From an uncultured Verrucomicrobiota bacterium (GTDB lineage Bacteria; Verrucomicrobiota; Verrucomicrobiia; Limisphaerales; SXTU01), in assembly GCA_903863315.1 (NCBI GenBank), contig CAIPBN010000405.1:1-14924 (forward strand): DNA of 14,924 nucleotides, read 5' to 3'. Under the pieces are notes generated by a model. The model had not been told where the DNA came from and made no database searches. It saw only the letters and a list, made by a program, of their open reading frames with translations. Position numbers and translations under genes: made by a program. Of this stretch, positions 1-6,840 are shown piece by piece (within the stretch, counting starts at the first letter, position 1; the number at the start of each line of letters is the position of its first letter).

Positions 1-387
1 CTCGCGGCGGCGGACATGCACCAGCTCACCAAAGACGAAATCGGCAATCGCGCGGCCGATGTCGGCAAAGGTGTTGCCGTTGAAGAAGAGGAACGGCGCC
101 CGTTTGTGGCAGCTCCGCAGGAAATCCAGCGTCTCGCCGAGGGTCAGGACTTGCTGCTCTTTGATTCGCCAGTCGGCTGCGACTGCTTCATGGCTCTCTG
201 AATTCTCGCCGTGCTGCGCTCGACCTCTTTCGCACGCTCCTCGGTTGAGGCTGGTGACAAACTCCCAACTCCGGTTTTTGAGAAAAGCGGCTCGGGCTTG
301 TAACGGTGATTGTTCGCCAGGACCTCCTCCATGATGTCCTGATCGGTCAGGTGTTCCAGCAGGTCGAGGCGGAGTTTCATCGGGCAT
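1..387 (-). CDS. Hypothetical protein, 3' end beyond window, start unresolved
   Basis: This frame is open from an ATG at 387 to the window edge, giving 129 residues with no stop. The part that looks truly coding is the last 58 or so codons (about 175 down to 1). It contains RIKEQQVLTLGETLDFLR, then APFLFFNGNTFADIGR, with strong G/C preference at third positions. The upstream part of the frame (387 to about 285) looks like a shadow of the overlapping small frame that starts at 380. The middle part (about 172-282) lies in a repeat-like segment. No ATG, GTG or TTG sits close to the well-supported part, so the start cannot be fixed from sequence. The family is not one I can name, and no function is proposed. 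It may be a real gene whose 5' end was altered by the repeat segment. Confidence 0.5.
   Translation of the reverse strand, partial: MPDETPPRPAGTPDRSGHHGGGPGEQSPLQARAAFLKNRSWEFVTSLNRGACERGRAQHGENSESHEAVAADWRIKEQQVLTLGETLDFLRSCHKRAPFLFFNGNTFADIGRAIADFVFGELVHVRRRE
144..380 (-). CDS. Small hypothetical ORF, possibly truncated by a repeat segment
   Basis: This is a 78-residue frame starting MKLRLDLLEHLTDQDIMEEV, 58 bases downstream of the secreted TIM-barrel gene. Its first 33 or so codons end almost always in G or C, as expected of a real gene here, and the peptide looks like a helical protein start. From about codon 35 the third-position bias disappears, and the residues come from the repeat-like segment at 172-282. 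It then stops inside the neighbouring frame. The sequence therefore fits either a short gene with a foreign tail or the 5' remnant of a gene fused to the downstream frame by a frameshift. There is no recognisable domain and no clear ribosome binding site. Confidence that it is translated is low to moderate. Confidence 0.35.
   Translation of the reverse strand: MKLRLDLLEHLTDQDIMEEVLANNHRYKPEPLFSKTGVGSLSPASTEERAKEVERSTARIQRAMKQSQPTGESKSSKS
172..282. repeat. Repeat-like segment with non-coding base composition
   Basis: About 110 bases separate two stretches that look coding in different frames. In the segment neither minus-strand frame keeps the third-position G/C bias seen on both sides. On the minus strand it reads GGAGTTGGGAGTTTGTCACC and onwards to GAATTCAGAGAGCCATGAAG. 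The style resembles short dispersed elements that I associate with verrucomicrobial genomes, but that is recollection, not a search result. Only one copy lies in this window, so repeat status cannot be shown here. Confidence 0.3.
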
Positions 388-438
388 AACGTAGCGCAAG
401 TCGGGGCGGCGCGCCAAGGGGGATTCCCGCCGCGCGGG

Positions 439-1299
439 TCAGAACTTCACGTCTCCCAGATACTTCAGCGTCTGCGGGATCTGCTCCACGACGGTCGGGG
501 ACTCGTCCTCGATGAAGTAGTATTTCACGCCGCTGGCCTGCGCAGCCTTGAGGATGGCCGGCCAGTTCATCTGGCCGGTGCCCAGCGGCACATCGTTGGT
601 CACGTCCGTCTTGCCGGTGAGGTCGCCGATCTTCACGCCCTTTTTGAGGTCCTTGAGATGCATGAGCTCCCAGCGGCCCGGATACTTCGTGAGCCACTTC
701 ACCGGGTCGTGGCCCGGAAAGACCACCCACAGCACGTCCAGCTCAAAGGCCACATGCTTGGGGTTGGTCTCCTTGATGAGCAGGTCCATGAGCGTGCCGT
801 CGCCGTGCGGGTGAAACTCGTAGCCATGCGCGTGGTAGAAGACCTTGATGCCCTGCTTCGCGCCCAGTTCGCCCGCCCGGTTGAAGACCGTGATGGCATC
901 GCGCGCGGCGGTCTCGTTGAAGGGCGGCTTGTGGGAGATCCACGCACAGCCGGCGTATTGCAGGCCGATGGCCTTGGCCTCAGCGAGCACCTTCTCCGGC
1001 TCGGTCTTCCAACGGTCGTAGGGGAAGTGGCCGCTGACGGGCTTCAAGCCGTGCTCGGCGAGCAGCGCCTTGAACTTCTCCGGCGGGAGGTTGTAGGTGC
1101 CGGCGGTCTCGACCAGCTTGAAGCCGAAGTCCGCCGCCTGCTTGAGGGCCTTGGGTGGGTTTTGCGTGGCGATGCCGCGCAGGCTGTAGAGCTGGAGGCC
1201 GGTGGGGCCTTTGAAGCTCGCGCCGGTGCCGACCTCGGCGGCAGGAGCGGTGAGACTGAAAAGCGTGAGCAGGGCGAGGACAGGAACGGCGTGTTTCAT
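439..1299 (-). CDS. Secreted sugar phosphate isomerase/epimerase-like TIM barrel
   Basis: The protein has 286 residues. Residues 1-21 form a signal peptide (a hydrophobic run LALLTLFSLTAPA followed by AE), so it is expected outside the cytoplasm. The rest matches the xylose-isomerase-like/AP endonuclease 2 TIM-barrel family: LQLYSLRG at 36-42, GHFPYDRW at 90-97, YHAHGYEF at 155-162, FELDVLWV at 185-192, HLKD at 214-217 and IEDE at 263-266. The histidines and acidic residues sit where this family binds its divalent metal. Members act on sugars or keto-sugars, and the substrate cannot be told from sequence. The start at 1299 is chosen because the signal peptide begins there and GAGG lies just upstream; the open frame continues to 1863 but only as a shadow of the next gene. 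It sits alone, 62 bases after the duplicated-unit gene. Confidence 0.85.
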   Translation of the reverse strand: MKHAVPVLALLTLFSLTAPAAEVGTGASFKGPTGLQLYSLRGIATQNPPKALKQAADFGFKLVETAGTYNLPPEKFKALLAEHGLKPVSGHFPYDRWKTEPEKVLAEAKAIGLQYAGCAWISHKPPFNETAARDAITVFNRAGELGAKQGIKVFYHAHGYEFHPHGDGTLMDLLIKETNPKHVAFELDVLWVVFPGHDPVKWLTKYPGRWELMHLKDLKKGVKIGDLTGKTDVTNDVPLGTGQMNWPAILKAAQASGVKYYFIEDESPTVVEQIPQTLKYLGDVKF

Positions 1300-1361
1300 G
1301 CGCCTCGTATAGCGGGGGACGCGCCGGAGGGAAAGCGAGTTTCCACGGTTCCGCCCGTTGC

Positions 1362-1973
1362 TCAGGGCCGGCCGTAAAGCTTCTTCAACGTGTCGGCGTT
1401 GTAGCTGCGGATGGTGCCGGTCGGTGACTTCACCTTGAGCGAGCCTTTGACAATCTCTACGACCACGCCGGCGTAGCCCGGGATGTCCACATGCTTGCCG
1501 TAGGCGCATTGCGGGAAATCGGCCTGGGTCGCGTAAGTGCGGATCGCGCGGACCGGCGCGGAGAAATCCGGATCGGCGATGAAAACCCGCGCGGGTGGCG
1601 TGGGCTCGGGCTCCTCTGGCTCGGGCTTGCGCTCGGTCATGGGTTTGGGCCGCTCCATGGAGAGCACTTGCGGGTCCGGCTTGGTGCGATCCGGCGGGGC
1701 GAAGAGGGTCTTGAGACGGTAAGCGTTGAAGCGCTGCGAGATGCCCTCGGGCGAGCGCACCTTGAGGGACTGGTTGACGATTTCCACCACCACGCCGGCA
1801 AAACCGTGGATGCTGACATACGCTCCGAGTGCGCATTGCGGGAAGTCCGGCCGCTCCGTCCACTGGCCGATCGGCTGGGGAGTGCCGGAAAAATCCGGCT
1901 GGCTGACCGCCTTGCTCGCTGGCGCGGCCGGGGTTGATTCGTGGTCGGGACTGGGAGATTCAGGCGACTGCAT
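1362..1973 (-). CDS. Hypothetical protein with two 66-residue repeat units (SH3/KOW-like?)
   Basis: The protein has 203 residues and is not assigned to a named family. It is made of a polar N-terminal tail (1-25), a first unit (26-91), a Pro/Glu-rich linker (92-134) and a second unit (135-200). Both units start with PDFS, have DFPQCA 17 residues later, then GVVVEIV, SLKV, SP and a final LK.L. In the 50-residue core I count 30 identical positions, including one cysteine per unit. The alternation of V/I with G and the GYAGVVVEIV turn suggest a small beta barrel of the SH3/KOW kind, which is an inference. There is no signal peptide or membrane segment, so it is probably cytoplasmic. The start at 1973 has GAAGG upstream; the upstream extension of the frame overlaps thrC and is rejected. 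It lies 119 bases downstream of thrC and may be cotranscribed. Confidence 0.7.
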   Translation of the reverse strand: MQSPESPSPDHESTPAAPASKAVSQPDFSGTPQPIGQWTERPDFPQCALGAYVSIHGFAGVVVEIVNQSLKVRSPEGISQRFNAYRLKTLFAPPDRTKPDPQVLSMERPKPMTERKPEPEEPEPTPPARVFIADPDFSAPVRAIRTYATQADFPQCAYGKHVDIPGYAGVVVEIVKGSLKVKSPTGTIRSYNADTLKKLYGRP

Positions 1974-2092
1974 CGGATGAACACCTTCGCCGGATGTCTG
2001 CGGGAAGGCGAATGGAATCGGGAAAAATTTCACTCCTGCTGTTCTAGCGCGCGGAATCCGAAACAGGACGTCGCCCGGTTCCCAGACAGGCT

Positions 2093-3448
2093 CTAGGCGT
2101 GGGCCGTGAGCAGGTAGCTGCGGAACTGCTCGTAGTCTGCGTCCATGCGGTCGTAGTCCTCGGCCATCTGCAAGCCGGCGGTCATCGCGGCCGGCACATC
2201 GGGCGCCCAGCCAACGACCTTCTCGACTTCCTCGGGGAACTTCGCCGGGTTCGCGGTCTCGACAATGACGGCAGGGGTGTTCCCGAGCGGCTCGACGGTG
2301 CACCAGTCGAGGAAGCCCTGCCACGCGACGACGCCGTGGGGTTCGAGCAGAATTTGATACTTGTTCCAGAAGTCCCGCAGCGAGGTGCGCGTGCGCGCGT
2401 CGTTGATGGAACTGGAGAAGATGTCGCGGCGCATCGCAGCGAGGTCGGGCTGCTTGTGAATCTTGCCCGTCTCGTCCATCTGGCCGCCGTAAACTGCGAC
2501 GAGCCGCGCGAGGTTGCTCGGGTGGCCCACGTTCATCGCGTTGGAGACGGAGTTGCGCGAGGGCGAAATCTTTTCGTAAACACCACTGGTGAGGTAGCGC
2601 GGGAAGGAGTCGTTGTCGTTGACCGAGGCGATGATTTTCCGCACGGGCAGGCCCATCTCACGCGCGACGACCGCGCCCATCATGTCGCCGAAGTTGCCGC
2701 TCGGGATGCTGAAGACCATCGGCTGGCCGGGCCAAGCCAGGCGCGAGGCAGCGTAGAAGTAATACACGCTCTGCGGCAGAAGCCGGCCGATGTTGATGGA
2801 GTTCGCCGAGGAAAGGTGGATGTGCTCCAGCGCGGGATCGGCGAAGGCGCGCTTCACCATCGCCTGGCAGTCATCGAACTTGCCGCCCACAGCCACGGTG
2901 CGGACGTTGTCCTTGAGCGTGGTCATGAGCTTGCGCTGGCTCTCGCTGACCTCCGCGATGGGGAAGAGCACGATGACGCGGACGCCGGGCACCTCGTGAA
3001 ACGCGTGCGCCACGGCCGCTCCGGTGTCGCCGCTGGTGGCGGTGAGAATGGTGACCTGGCGGCCGTCCTCCTGCAAAAACCGGCCGAACATCTGCGCCAT
3101 CATCTGCGCGGCGAAGTCCTTGAACGATGCCGTCGGGCCTTGGTCCAGCCGCATCAGATACACGCCTCGCTGGATGACTTCGAGCGGGACGCCGAAGTCG
3201 TAGGCGCGGTCACACATCGCGGCAAGGGCGTCGTCAGGGATGACGCCGGCGGTGAACTTCCGCAGCACGCGGAAGGCGACCTGCCGATACGGCAGCTCGG
3301 CGAACTCGGCGATTTCCGCCGGCGAGAGGCGCGGGAAGGATTCGGGCAGATAAAGGCCGCGGTCGGGCGCCTGCCCGGCAAGGAAAGCCTCGCGGAGGTT
3401 TACGGCGGGAGACTGGCCGTTGGTCGAGCGGAAAAGGAGCTGGCTCAT
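2093..3448 (-). CDS. thrC: Threonine synthase
   Basis: The 451-residue protein makes L-threonine from O-phospho-L-homoserine (EC 4.2.3.1), the last step of the threonine pathway, in the cytoplasm with pyridoxal phosphate. The PLP lysine is K110 in GPTASFKDFAAQ. The phosphate-binding loop is TSGDTGAAVAHAF at 138-150. Further family blocks are SSANSINIGRLLPQ, SIPSGNFGDMMGA and NVGHPSNLARL. Length and N-terminus (LREAFLAG, GLYLPE) match the bacterial/yeast class I enzymes. The start codon lies one base beyond the stop of the homoserine dehydrogenase gene, so the two are almost certainly cotranscribed and probably translationally coupled. GGAAAG lies about 12 bases upstream of the start. The homoserine kinase gene (thrB) is not next to it. 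No frame break or missing key residue was seen. Confidence 0.96.
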   Translation of the reverse strand: MSQLLFRSTNGQSPAVNLREAFLAGQAPDRGLYLPESFPRLSPAEIAEFAELPYRQVAFRVLRKFTAGVIPDDALAAMCDRAYDFGVPLEVIQRGVYLMRLDQGPTASFKDFAAQMMAQMFGRFLQEDGRQVTILTATSGDTGAAVAHAFHEVPGVRVIVLFPIAEVSESQRKLMTTLKDNVRTVAVGGKFDDCQAMVKRAFADPALEHIHLSSANSINIGRLLPQSVYYFYAASRLAWPGQPMVFSIPSGNFGDMMGAVVAREMGLPVRKIIASVNDNDSFPRYLTSGVYEKISPSRNSVSNAMNVGHPSNLARLVAVYGGQMDETGKIHKQPDLAAMRRDIFSSSINDARTRTSLRDFWNKYQILLEPHGVVAWQGFLDWCTVEPLGNTPAVIVETANPAKFPEEVEKVVGWAPDVPAAMTAGLQMAEDYDRMDADYEQFRSYLLTAHA

Positions 3449-3449
3449 C

Positions 3450-4784
3450 TTACTCGAAACTTTCCACCCGAATCATCACGGGCGCGGATTTCACCACCGG
3501 CAGTTTCGCCACGGCGGCGAGGGCCTTGCGCATCGCGGCGTTGGGCGCGTCGTGAATCATCAGGATGACCGGCACCGTCACGCCGTCGTGGCCTTCGGGC
3601 TGGATGATGGAGGAGATGCCAATCTTCGCCTTCGCGAGGATGCCCGCGATTTTCGCGAACACACCCGGCCGGTCCTCGACCGTTAGCCGCACGTAGTAGC
3701 GCGACACCACGTCATCCATCGGCAGCACCGCGCCGGCGCGCTCGTGCGGGATGAAGGGCGGGATGCGGTTCTTGGTGCCGCACTTCAGGTCGAGCGCGGC
3801 GTCGGCCAAGTCGCTCAACACCGCGCTGGCCGTGGCGTCCTGACCTGCGCCGCGCCCGTAGTAAAGCGTGTCACCCACCACGTCGCCGCGCACATAGACG
3901 GCGTTGAACACGCCGTTGACGTTGGCGAGGACGTGGGAGTTGGGGACGAGCGCGGGATAGACAGAGACTTGAATTGCGGACGGGCGATTGCGGGATGTGG
4001 ACTTCCTGCCTGCGCCGTTCGCTGTCTTCACGCAACCAAGCAGCCGGATGGTGTAACCCAGCTTGCCAGCGAACTCGATGTCCTGCCGCGTAATGCTACG
4101 GATGCCTTCGGTGTAAATCTGCTTGGGATTGACCCAGAAGCCGTGCGCGAGGCTGGCGAGGATGCCGGTCTTGTGCGCGGCGTCGTGGCCGTCAATGTCG
4201 AGGTCTGGTGGCGACTCCGCATAGCCGAGGCGCTGGGCGTCGGCGAGCACGGCGGCGAAGTCCGCACCCTCGTCCTTCATGCGCGTGAGGATGTAGTTGC
4301 AGGTGCCGTTGACGATGCCGAAGAGCCGCGTGATGCGGTTCCCGATGAGGCCCTCGCGCAGCACCTTGATGATGGGGATGCCACCCGCGACGCTCGCCTC
4401 GTAGTAGAGATTCGTCCCGTATTGCTGGGCTGCTTCGAATAATTCCTCGCCATGCGCGGAGAGCAACGCCTTGTTCGCCGTGACAACAGGCTTGCCGAGC
4501 TTAAGCGCCGCGAGCACGACCTGCCGCGCGGTCGTGGTGCCGCCCATCAATTCGACAACCAAGTTTACCGCCGGGTCCGCGACGACGCTGTGCCAGTCGG
4601 TGGTCAGCAGGCCGGCGGGAATTTTGACCGCGCGGGCCTTCTTCAAGTCGCGCACGGCGACGCGCGCGACCGTCAGGGACACGCCAAGCCGCGAAGCCAT
4701 GAGCGCACCGTTGCGCTGGATGGCCTGGAACACGCCACCGCCAACGGTGCCGCCGCCAATGATGCCCAGATTCACCTGCCGCAT
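3450..4784 (-). CDS. hom: Homoserine dehydrogenase
   Basis: The 444-residue protein reduces L-aspartate 4-semialdehyde to L-homoserine with NAD(P)H (EC 1.1.1.3), the branch point towards threonine and methionine. Residues 6-17 (LGIIGGGTVGGG) are the Rossmann dinucleotide loop. VVTANKALLSAHG and NGTCNYILTRM (159-169) are family signatures. DLDIDGHDAAHK holds the acidic and lysine residues expected in the active site. Residues from about 362 to the end form an ACT domain (VRLTVEDRPGVFAKIAGIL), which in this family mediates feedback inhibition by threonine. A stretch of roughly 14 polar residues (NGAGRKSTSRNRPS) sits in the loop before VYPALVPNSH and looks like an insertion compared with the usual form. 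It is followed at one base by thrC. It starts 85 bases after the end of the DUF1501 gene. Confidence 0.95.
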   Translation of the reverse strand: MRQVNLGIIGGGTVGGGVFQAIQRNGALMASRLGVSLTVARVAVRDLKKARAVKIPAGLLTTDWHSVVADPAVNLVVELMGGTTTARQVVLAALKLGKPVVTANKALLSAHGEELFEAAQQYGTNLYYEASVAGGIPIIKVLREGLIGNRITRLFGIVNGTCNYILTRMKDEGADFAAVLADAQRLGYAESPPDLDIDGHDAAHKTGILASLAHGFWVNPKQIYTEGIRSITRQDIEFAGKLGYTIRLLGCVKTANGAGRKSTSRNRPSAIQVSVYPALVPNSHVLANVNGVFNAVYVRGDVVGDTLYYGRGAGQDATASAVLSDLADAALDLKCGTKNRIPPFIPHERAGAVLPMDDVVSRYYVRLTVEDRPGVFAKIAGILAKAKIGISSIIQPEGHDGVTVPVILMIHDAPNAAMRKALAAVAKLPVVKSAPVMIRVESFE

Positions 4785-4869
4785 AGAGGCGCGGACACTA
4801 CTGGATGACAGCGGCCAGACAATTCCTTTTTGACCGCGCGATGCGGACGTAAAGCCAAGCCGACCACCG

Positions 4870-6333
4870 TTAGGCGAATGCTTCGCGGATCACCTTGGCG
4901 GTTCCCGCCACGCCGGTGAGCCGCTCAGGCCGCCCGTTGTGCTCGAAGAACAGGTCGTCGTTGGCCAGGCCCATGGCGTGCAGGATGGTGGCGTGGAAGT
5001 CTTTCACCGACTTCGGGTCCTGCTCCGCGCGCAGGCCGATGGCGTCCGTCGCGCCGACGCTATGCCCGCCCCTCACGCCGCCGCCCGCGAGCCAGCCAGT
5101 GAAGCCGTAGGGATTGTGGTTGCGGCCCGCGCCGCCCTGCAGCATCGGCGTGCGGCCGAACTCGCCGGCCCAAACCACGAGCGTGTCGTCGAGCATTCCG
5201 CGCCGCTTGAGGTCGGTGAGCAGCGCGGCGGTGGCCTGGTCGGTCTGGTGTGCGTTGCGCTCGGCGTATTCCTTGTTGTTGTCGTGGCCGTCCCAGCCGT
5301 ATTTGTCCACGCCCTGATAGACCTGCACCACGCGCACGCCGCGTTCGAGCAGGCGGCGCGCAAGCAGGCACTGGCGGCCGTATTGCGCCTTGATGCGTTT
5401 GGGATCATTGACCCCGTAAAGCTCCAGCGTCGCCGCCGATTCACCGGACAAGTCGCCGACATCCAGCGCCTCGGACTGCATGCGATAAGCCAGCTCATAG
5501 GCGGCAATGCGCCCGTCGAGGTCGAGCAGGCCGGGCCGGGCGTCGCGATGTGTTTTGTTGAAGGACTGAATCAAATCGAGCGTGGCGCGCTGCGTGCCGG
5601 CCAGCTCGGCGGGCGGCTTGAGGTTGAAGACCGGTTCGCCCTCATGGCGGAACTTCGTCGCCTGAAACGCTGCCGGAAGAAACGCATTCGACCAGTTCGC
5701 CGTGCCGCCGAACCCGCCAACCTGAAAAAGCACCACGAAGCCCGGCAGGTTCTGGTTCTCCGAGCCGAGGCCGTAGGTCAGCCAGGAGCCGACGCTGGGC
5801 CGGTCGCCGAGGATGACGCCGGTGTTCATCTGGTAGGTCGCGGGCGCGTGATTGGATGATTCGCAGTGCAGCGACTTGATGAAGCACAGGTCGTCCACAT
5901 GCTTCGCGGTGTGCGGCATCAGATCGCTCACCCACGCGCCACAGCGACCGTGCTGCGCCCACTTCCACGGGCCAGCAGCCAGCTCGTTCTTCGACGAGTT
6001 GAAGACGCCACCGACCTTGTCCTTGATGCTTTTGATACTGTCCGGCACGGGCTTGCCGTGGAGCTTGTGCAGCTCGGGCTTGTAGTCGAACAAGTCCATG
6101 CTCGGCGGGGCACCGTATTGGAAGAGCCAGAGCACCCGCTTGGCCTTGGCCGCGAAGTGCGGCTGGCGCGGCGCGAGCGGGTTCATCAGGTCGATGCGCC
6201 GGTTCTGCGAAAAGTTCTGCCCGCGCGCGGAACCGGCGAGCAGCGCCGACATGGCGAGCGCACCCGCGCCCCCGCCGGCGCGAAGCAGAAAGTCGCGGCG
6301 GGCACTGACAGAGGCAAACCGGGGTGAAGTCAT
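4870..6333 (-). CDS. DUF1501 protein, Tat-exported, sulfatase-like fold
   Basis: The 487-residue protein opens with a twin-arginine signal (SARRDFLLRAGGGAGALAMS, RR at 12-13), so it is exported folded, as expected for a cofactor- or metal-binding protein. DUF1501 blocks are clear: RVLWLFQYGAPPSMDLFDYK, HVDDLCFIKS, SSNHAPATYQMNTG, GVRVVQVYQGVDKYGWDGHD and VVWAGEFGRTPM followed by GRNHNPYGF. DUF1501 proteins are related to the alkaline phosphatase/sulfatase clan and are very common in Planctomycetota and Verrucomicrobiota, normally beside a DUF1549/DUF1553 protein, as here; their reaction is not established. The start codon overlaps the stop of the 85-residue gene as ATGA, with AAGGG eight bases upstream, so translation is coupled. 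The start is further fixed by the position of the Tat signal. Confidence 0.93.
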   Translation of the reverse strand: MTSPRFASVSARRDFLLRAGGGAGALAMSALLAGSARGQNFSQNRRIDLMNPLAPRQPHFAAKAKRVLWLFQYGAPPSMDLFDYKPELHKLHGKPVPDSIKSIKDKVGGVFNSSKNELAAGPWKWAQHGRCGAWVSDLMPHTAKHVDDLCFIKSLHCESSNHAPATYQMNTGVILGDRPSVGSWLTYGLGSENQNLPGFVVLFQVGGFGGTANWSNAFLPAAFQATKFRHEGEPVFNLKPPAELAGTQRATLDLIQSFNKTHRDARPGLLDLDGRIAAYELAYRMQSEALDVGDLSGESAATLELYGVNDPKRIKAQYGRQCLLARRLLERGVRVVQVYQGVDKYGWDGHDNNKEYAERNAHQTDQATAALLTDLKRRGMLDDTLVVWAGEFGRTPMLQGGAGRNHNPYGFTGWLAGGGVRGGHSVGATDAIGLRAEQDPKSVKDFHATILHAMGLANDDLFFEHNGRPERLTGVAGTAKVIREAFA

Positions 6334-6587
6334 TTGCCCTTCGAGGGTTTGCTGGGCGGCAGCCGGCGCTCGAACTTGAGCAGGGCGTTTTCGAGCTGGA
6401 GGAGGTGCTTCTCTCGCTCGTGCGTGCCATTCTCGCGGTCACGCTGGACCTCGCGCGCAAGGAATTCCAACTGCGCTTTGAGTTGAGCTTGCTCCTGGGA
6501 CAACCCGTTCAGCCGCTCCTCCACCTTGTTCACCCGATCCCAGAGGGCGTAGCCGCGTTGGAACAAGCCGATAAAAGCTTTCCACAT
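6330..6587 (-). CDS. Small coiled-coil protein between PSCyt1 and DUF1501 genes
   Basis: The protein has 85 residues. It begins MWKAFIGLFQRGYALWDRVN, a short amphipathic segment rich in aromatic residues, followed by a long helix with heptad-like spacing (VEERLNGLSQEQAQLKAQLEFL... to about residue 74) and a basic tail SKPSKGK. A coiled coil that oligomerises, perhaps tethered by the N-terminal segment, is the likely structure; this is inference and the family is not one I recognise. The start at 6587 is preferred over the longer frame reaching 6665 because GGAG lies eight bases upstream, and because the longer version would overlap the preceding gene, which stops at 6590. Its stop overlaps the DUF1501 start by four bases. 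Confidence 0.7.
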   Translation of the reverse strand: MWKAFIGLFQRGYALWDRVNKVEERLNGLSQEQAQLKAQLEFLAREVQRDRENGTHEREKHLLQLENALLKFERRLPPSKPSKGK

Positions 6588-6589
6588 AC

Positions 6590-6790
6590 TCACGGCTCCA
6601 GCTTCGCCAGCAATTTTTCGATGCGTTCGGAGGTCGCGCGGGAGGTTTTTCGCATGCGCTCCCAATGTTTATCGCGCTCCGCCATCTGTCCCTGAATCAC
6701 GGCAACTTTCTGGTCATACTCCCGGAGTGCAGCGAGCACATCGGCTTCGGTGACTTCGGCTTCGGGAAGGGTCATGGCTTTGGTTGGCAT
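6590..6790 (-). CDS. Small helical protein, hypothetical
   Basis: The protein has 66 residues: a short N-terminal tail, then VTEADVLAALREYDQKVAVI and a charged helix (GQMAERDKHWERMRKTSRAT...) ending in IEKLLAKLEP. It looks entirely helical and may pair with the 85-residue coiled-coil protein, whose start lies two bases after this stop. No secretion signal or known domain was found. The start may be the ATG at 6790 or the next ATG at 6775; neither has a clear ribosome binding site. It lies 50 bases downstream of the large PSCyt1/DUF1549/DUF1553 gene, and the tight spacing suggests one transcript through DUF1501. Confidence 0.6.
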   Translation of the reverse strand: MPTKAMTLPEAEVTEADVLAALREYDQKVAVIQGQMAERDKHWERMRKTSRATSERIEKLLAKLEP

Positions 6791-6799
6791 GGGACGAAA

Positions 6800-6826
6800 T
6801 TAAGAGTTGCCCGGCAGGGCGTCAAC
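6800..6826 (-). terminator. Weak hairpin downstream of the PSCyt1 gene
   Basis: On the minus strand GCCC-TGCC-GGGC can form a four-pair stem with a four-base loop, extended by GTT/AAC across a three-base bulge, followed by TCTTAATTT. The stem is short and the T run is broken, so this could be a weak terminator or attenuator that lowers expression of the small genes relative to the large one, or chance. Confidence 0.2.
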
Positions 6827-6840
6827 TGGCGGAAAGGACC

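Noticed and set aside
439..1863. 474-residue reading frame extending the TIM-barrel gene upstream
   Set aside because: The extra 188 residues overlap the duplicated-unit gene in another frame and look like a GC-rich shadow; the signal peptide places the start at 1299.
1362..2324. 320-residue frame extending the duplicated-unit gene into thrC
   Set aside because: The extension overlaps the well-supported end of thrC and has no family resemblance.
2099..3568. 489-residue plus-strand frame opposite thrC and hom
   Set aside because: It is a shadow of two recognisable enzymes, caused by high third-position GC.
4785..4869. Possible promoter before hom (TTGTCT with TAGTGT 16 bases later)
   Set aside because: The match to consensus hexamers is weak and no start site evidence exists.
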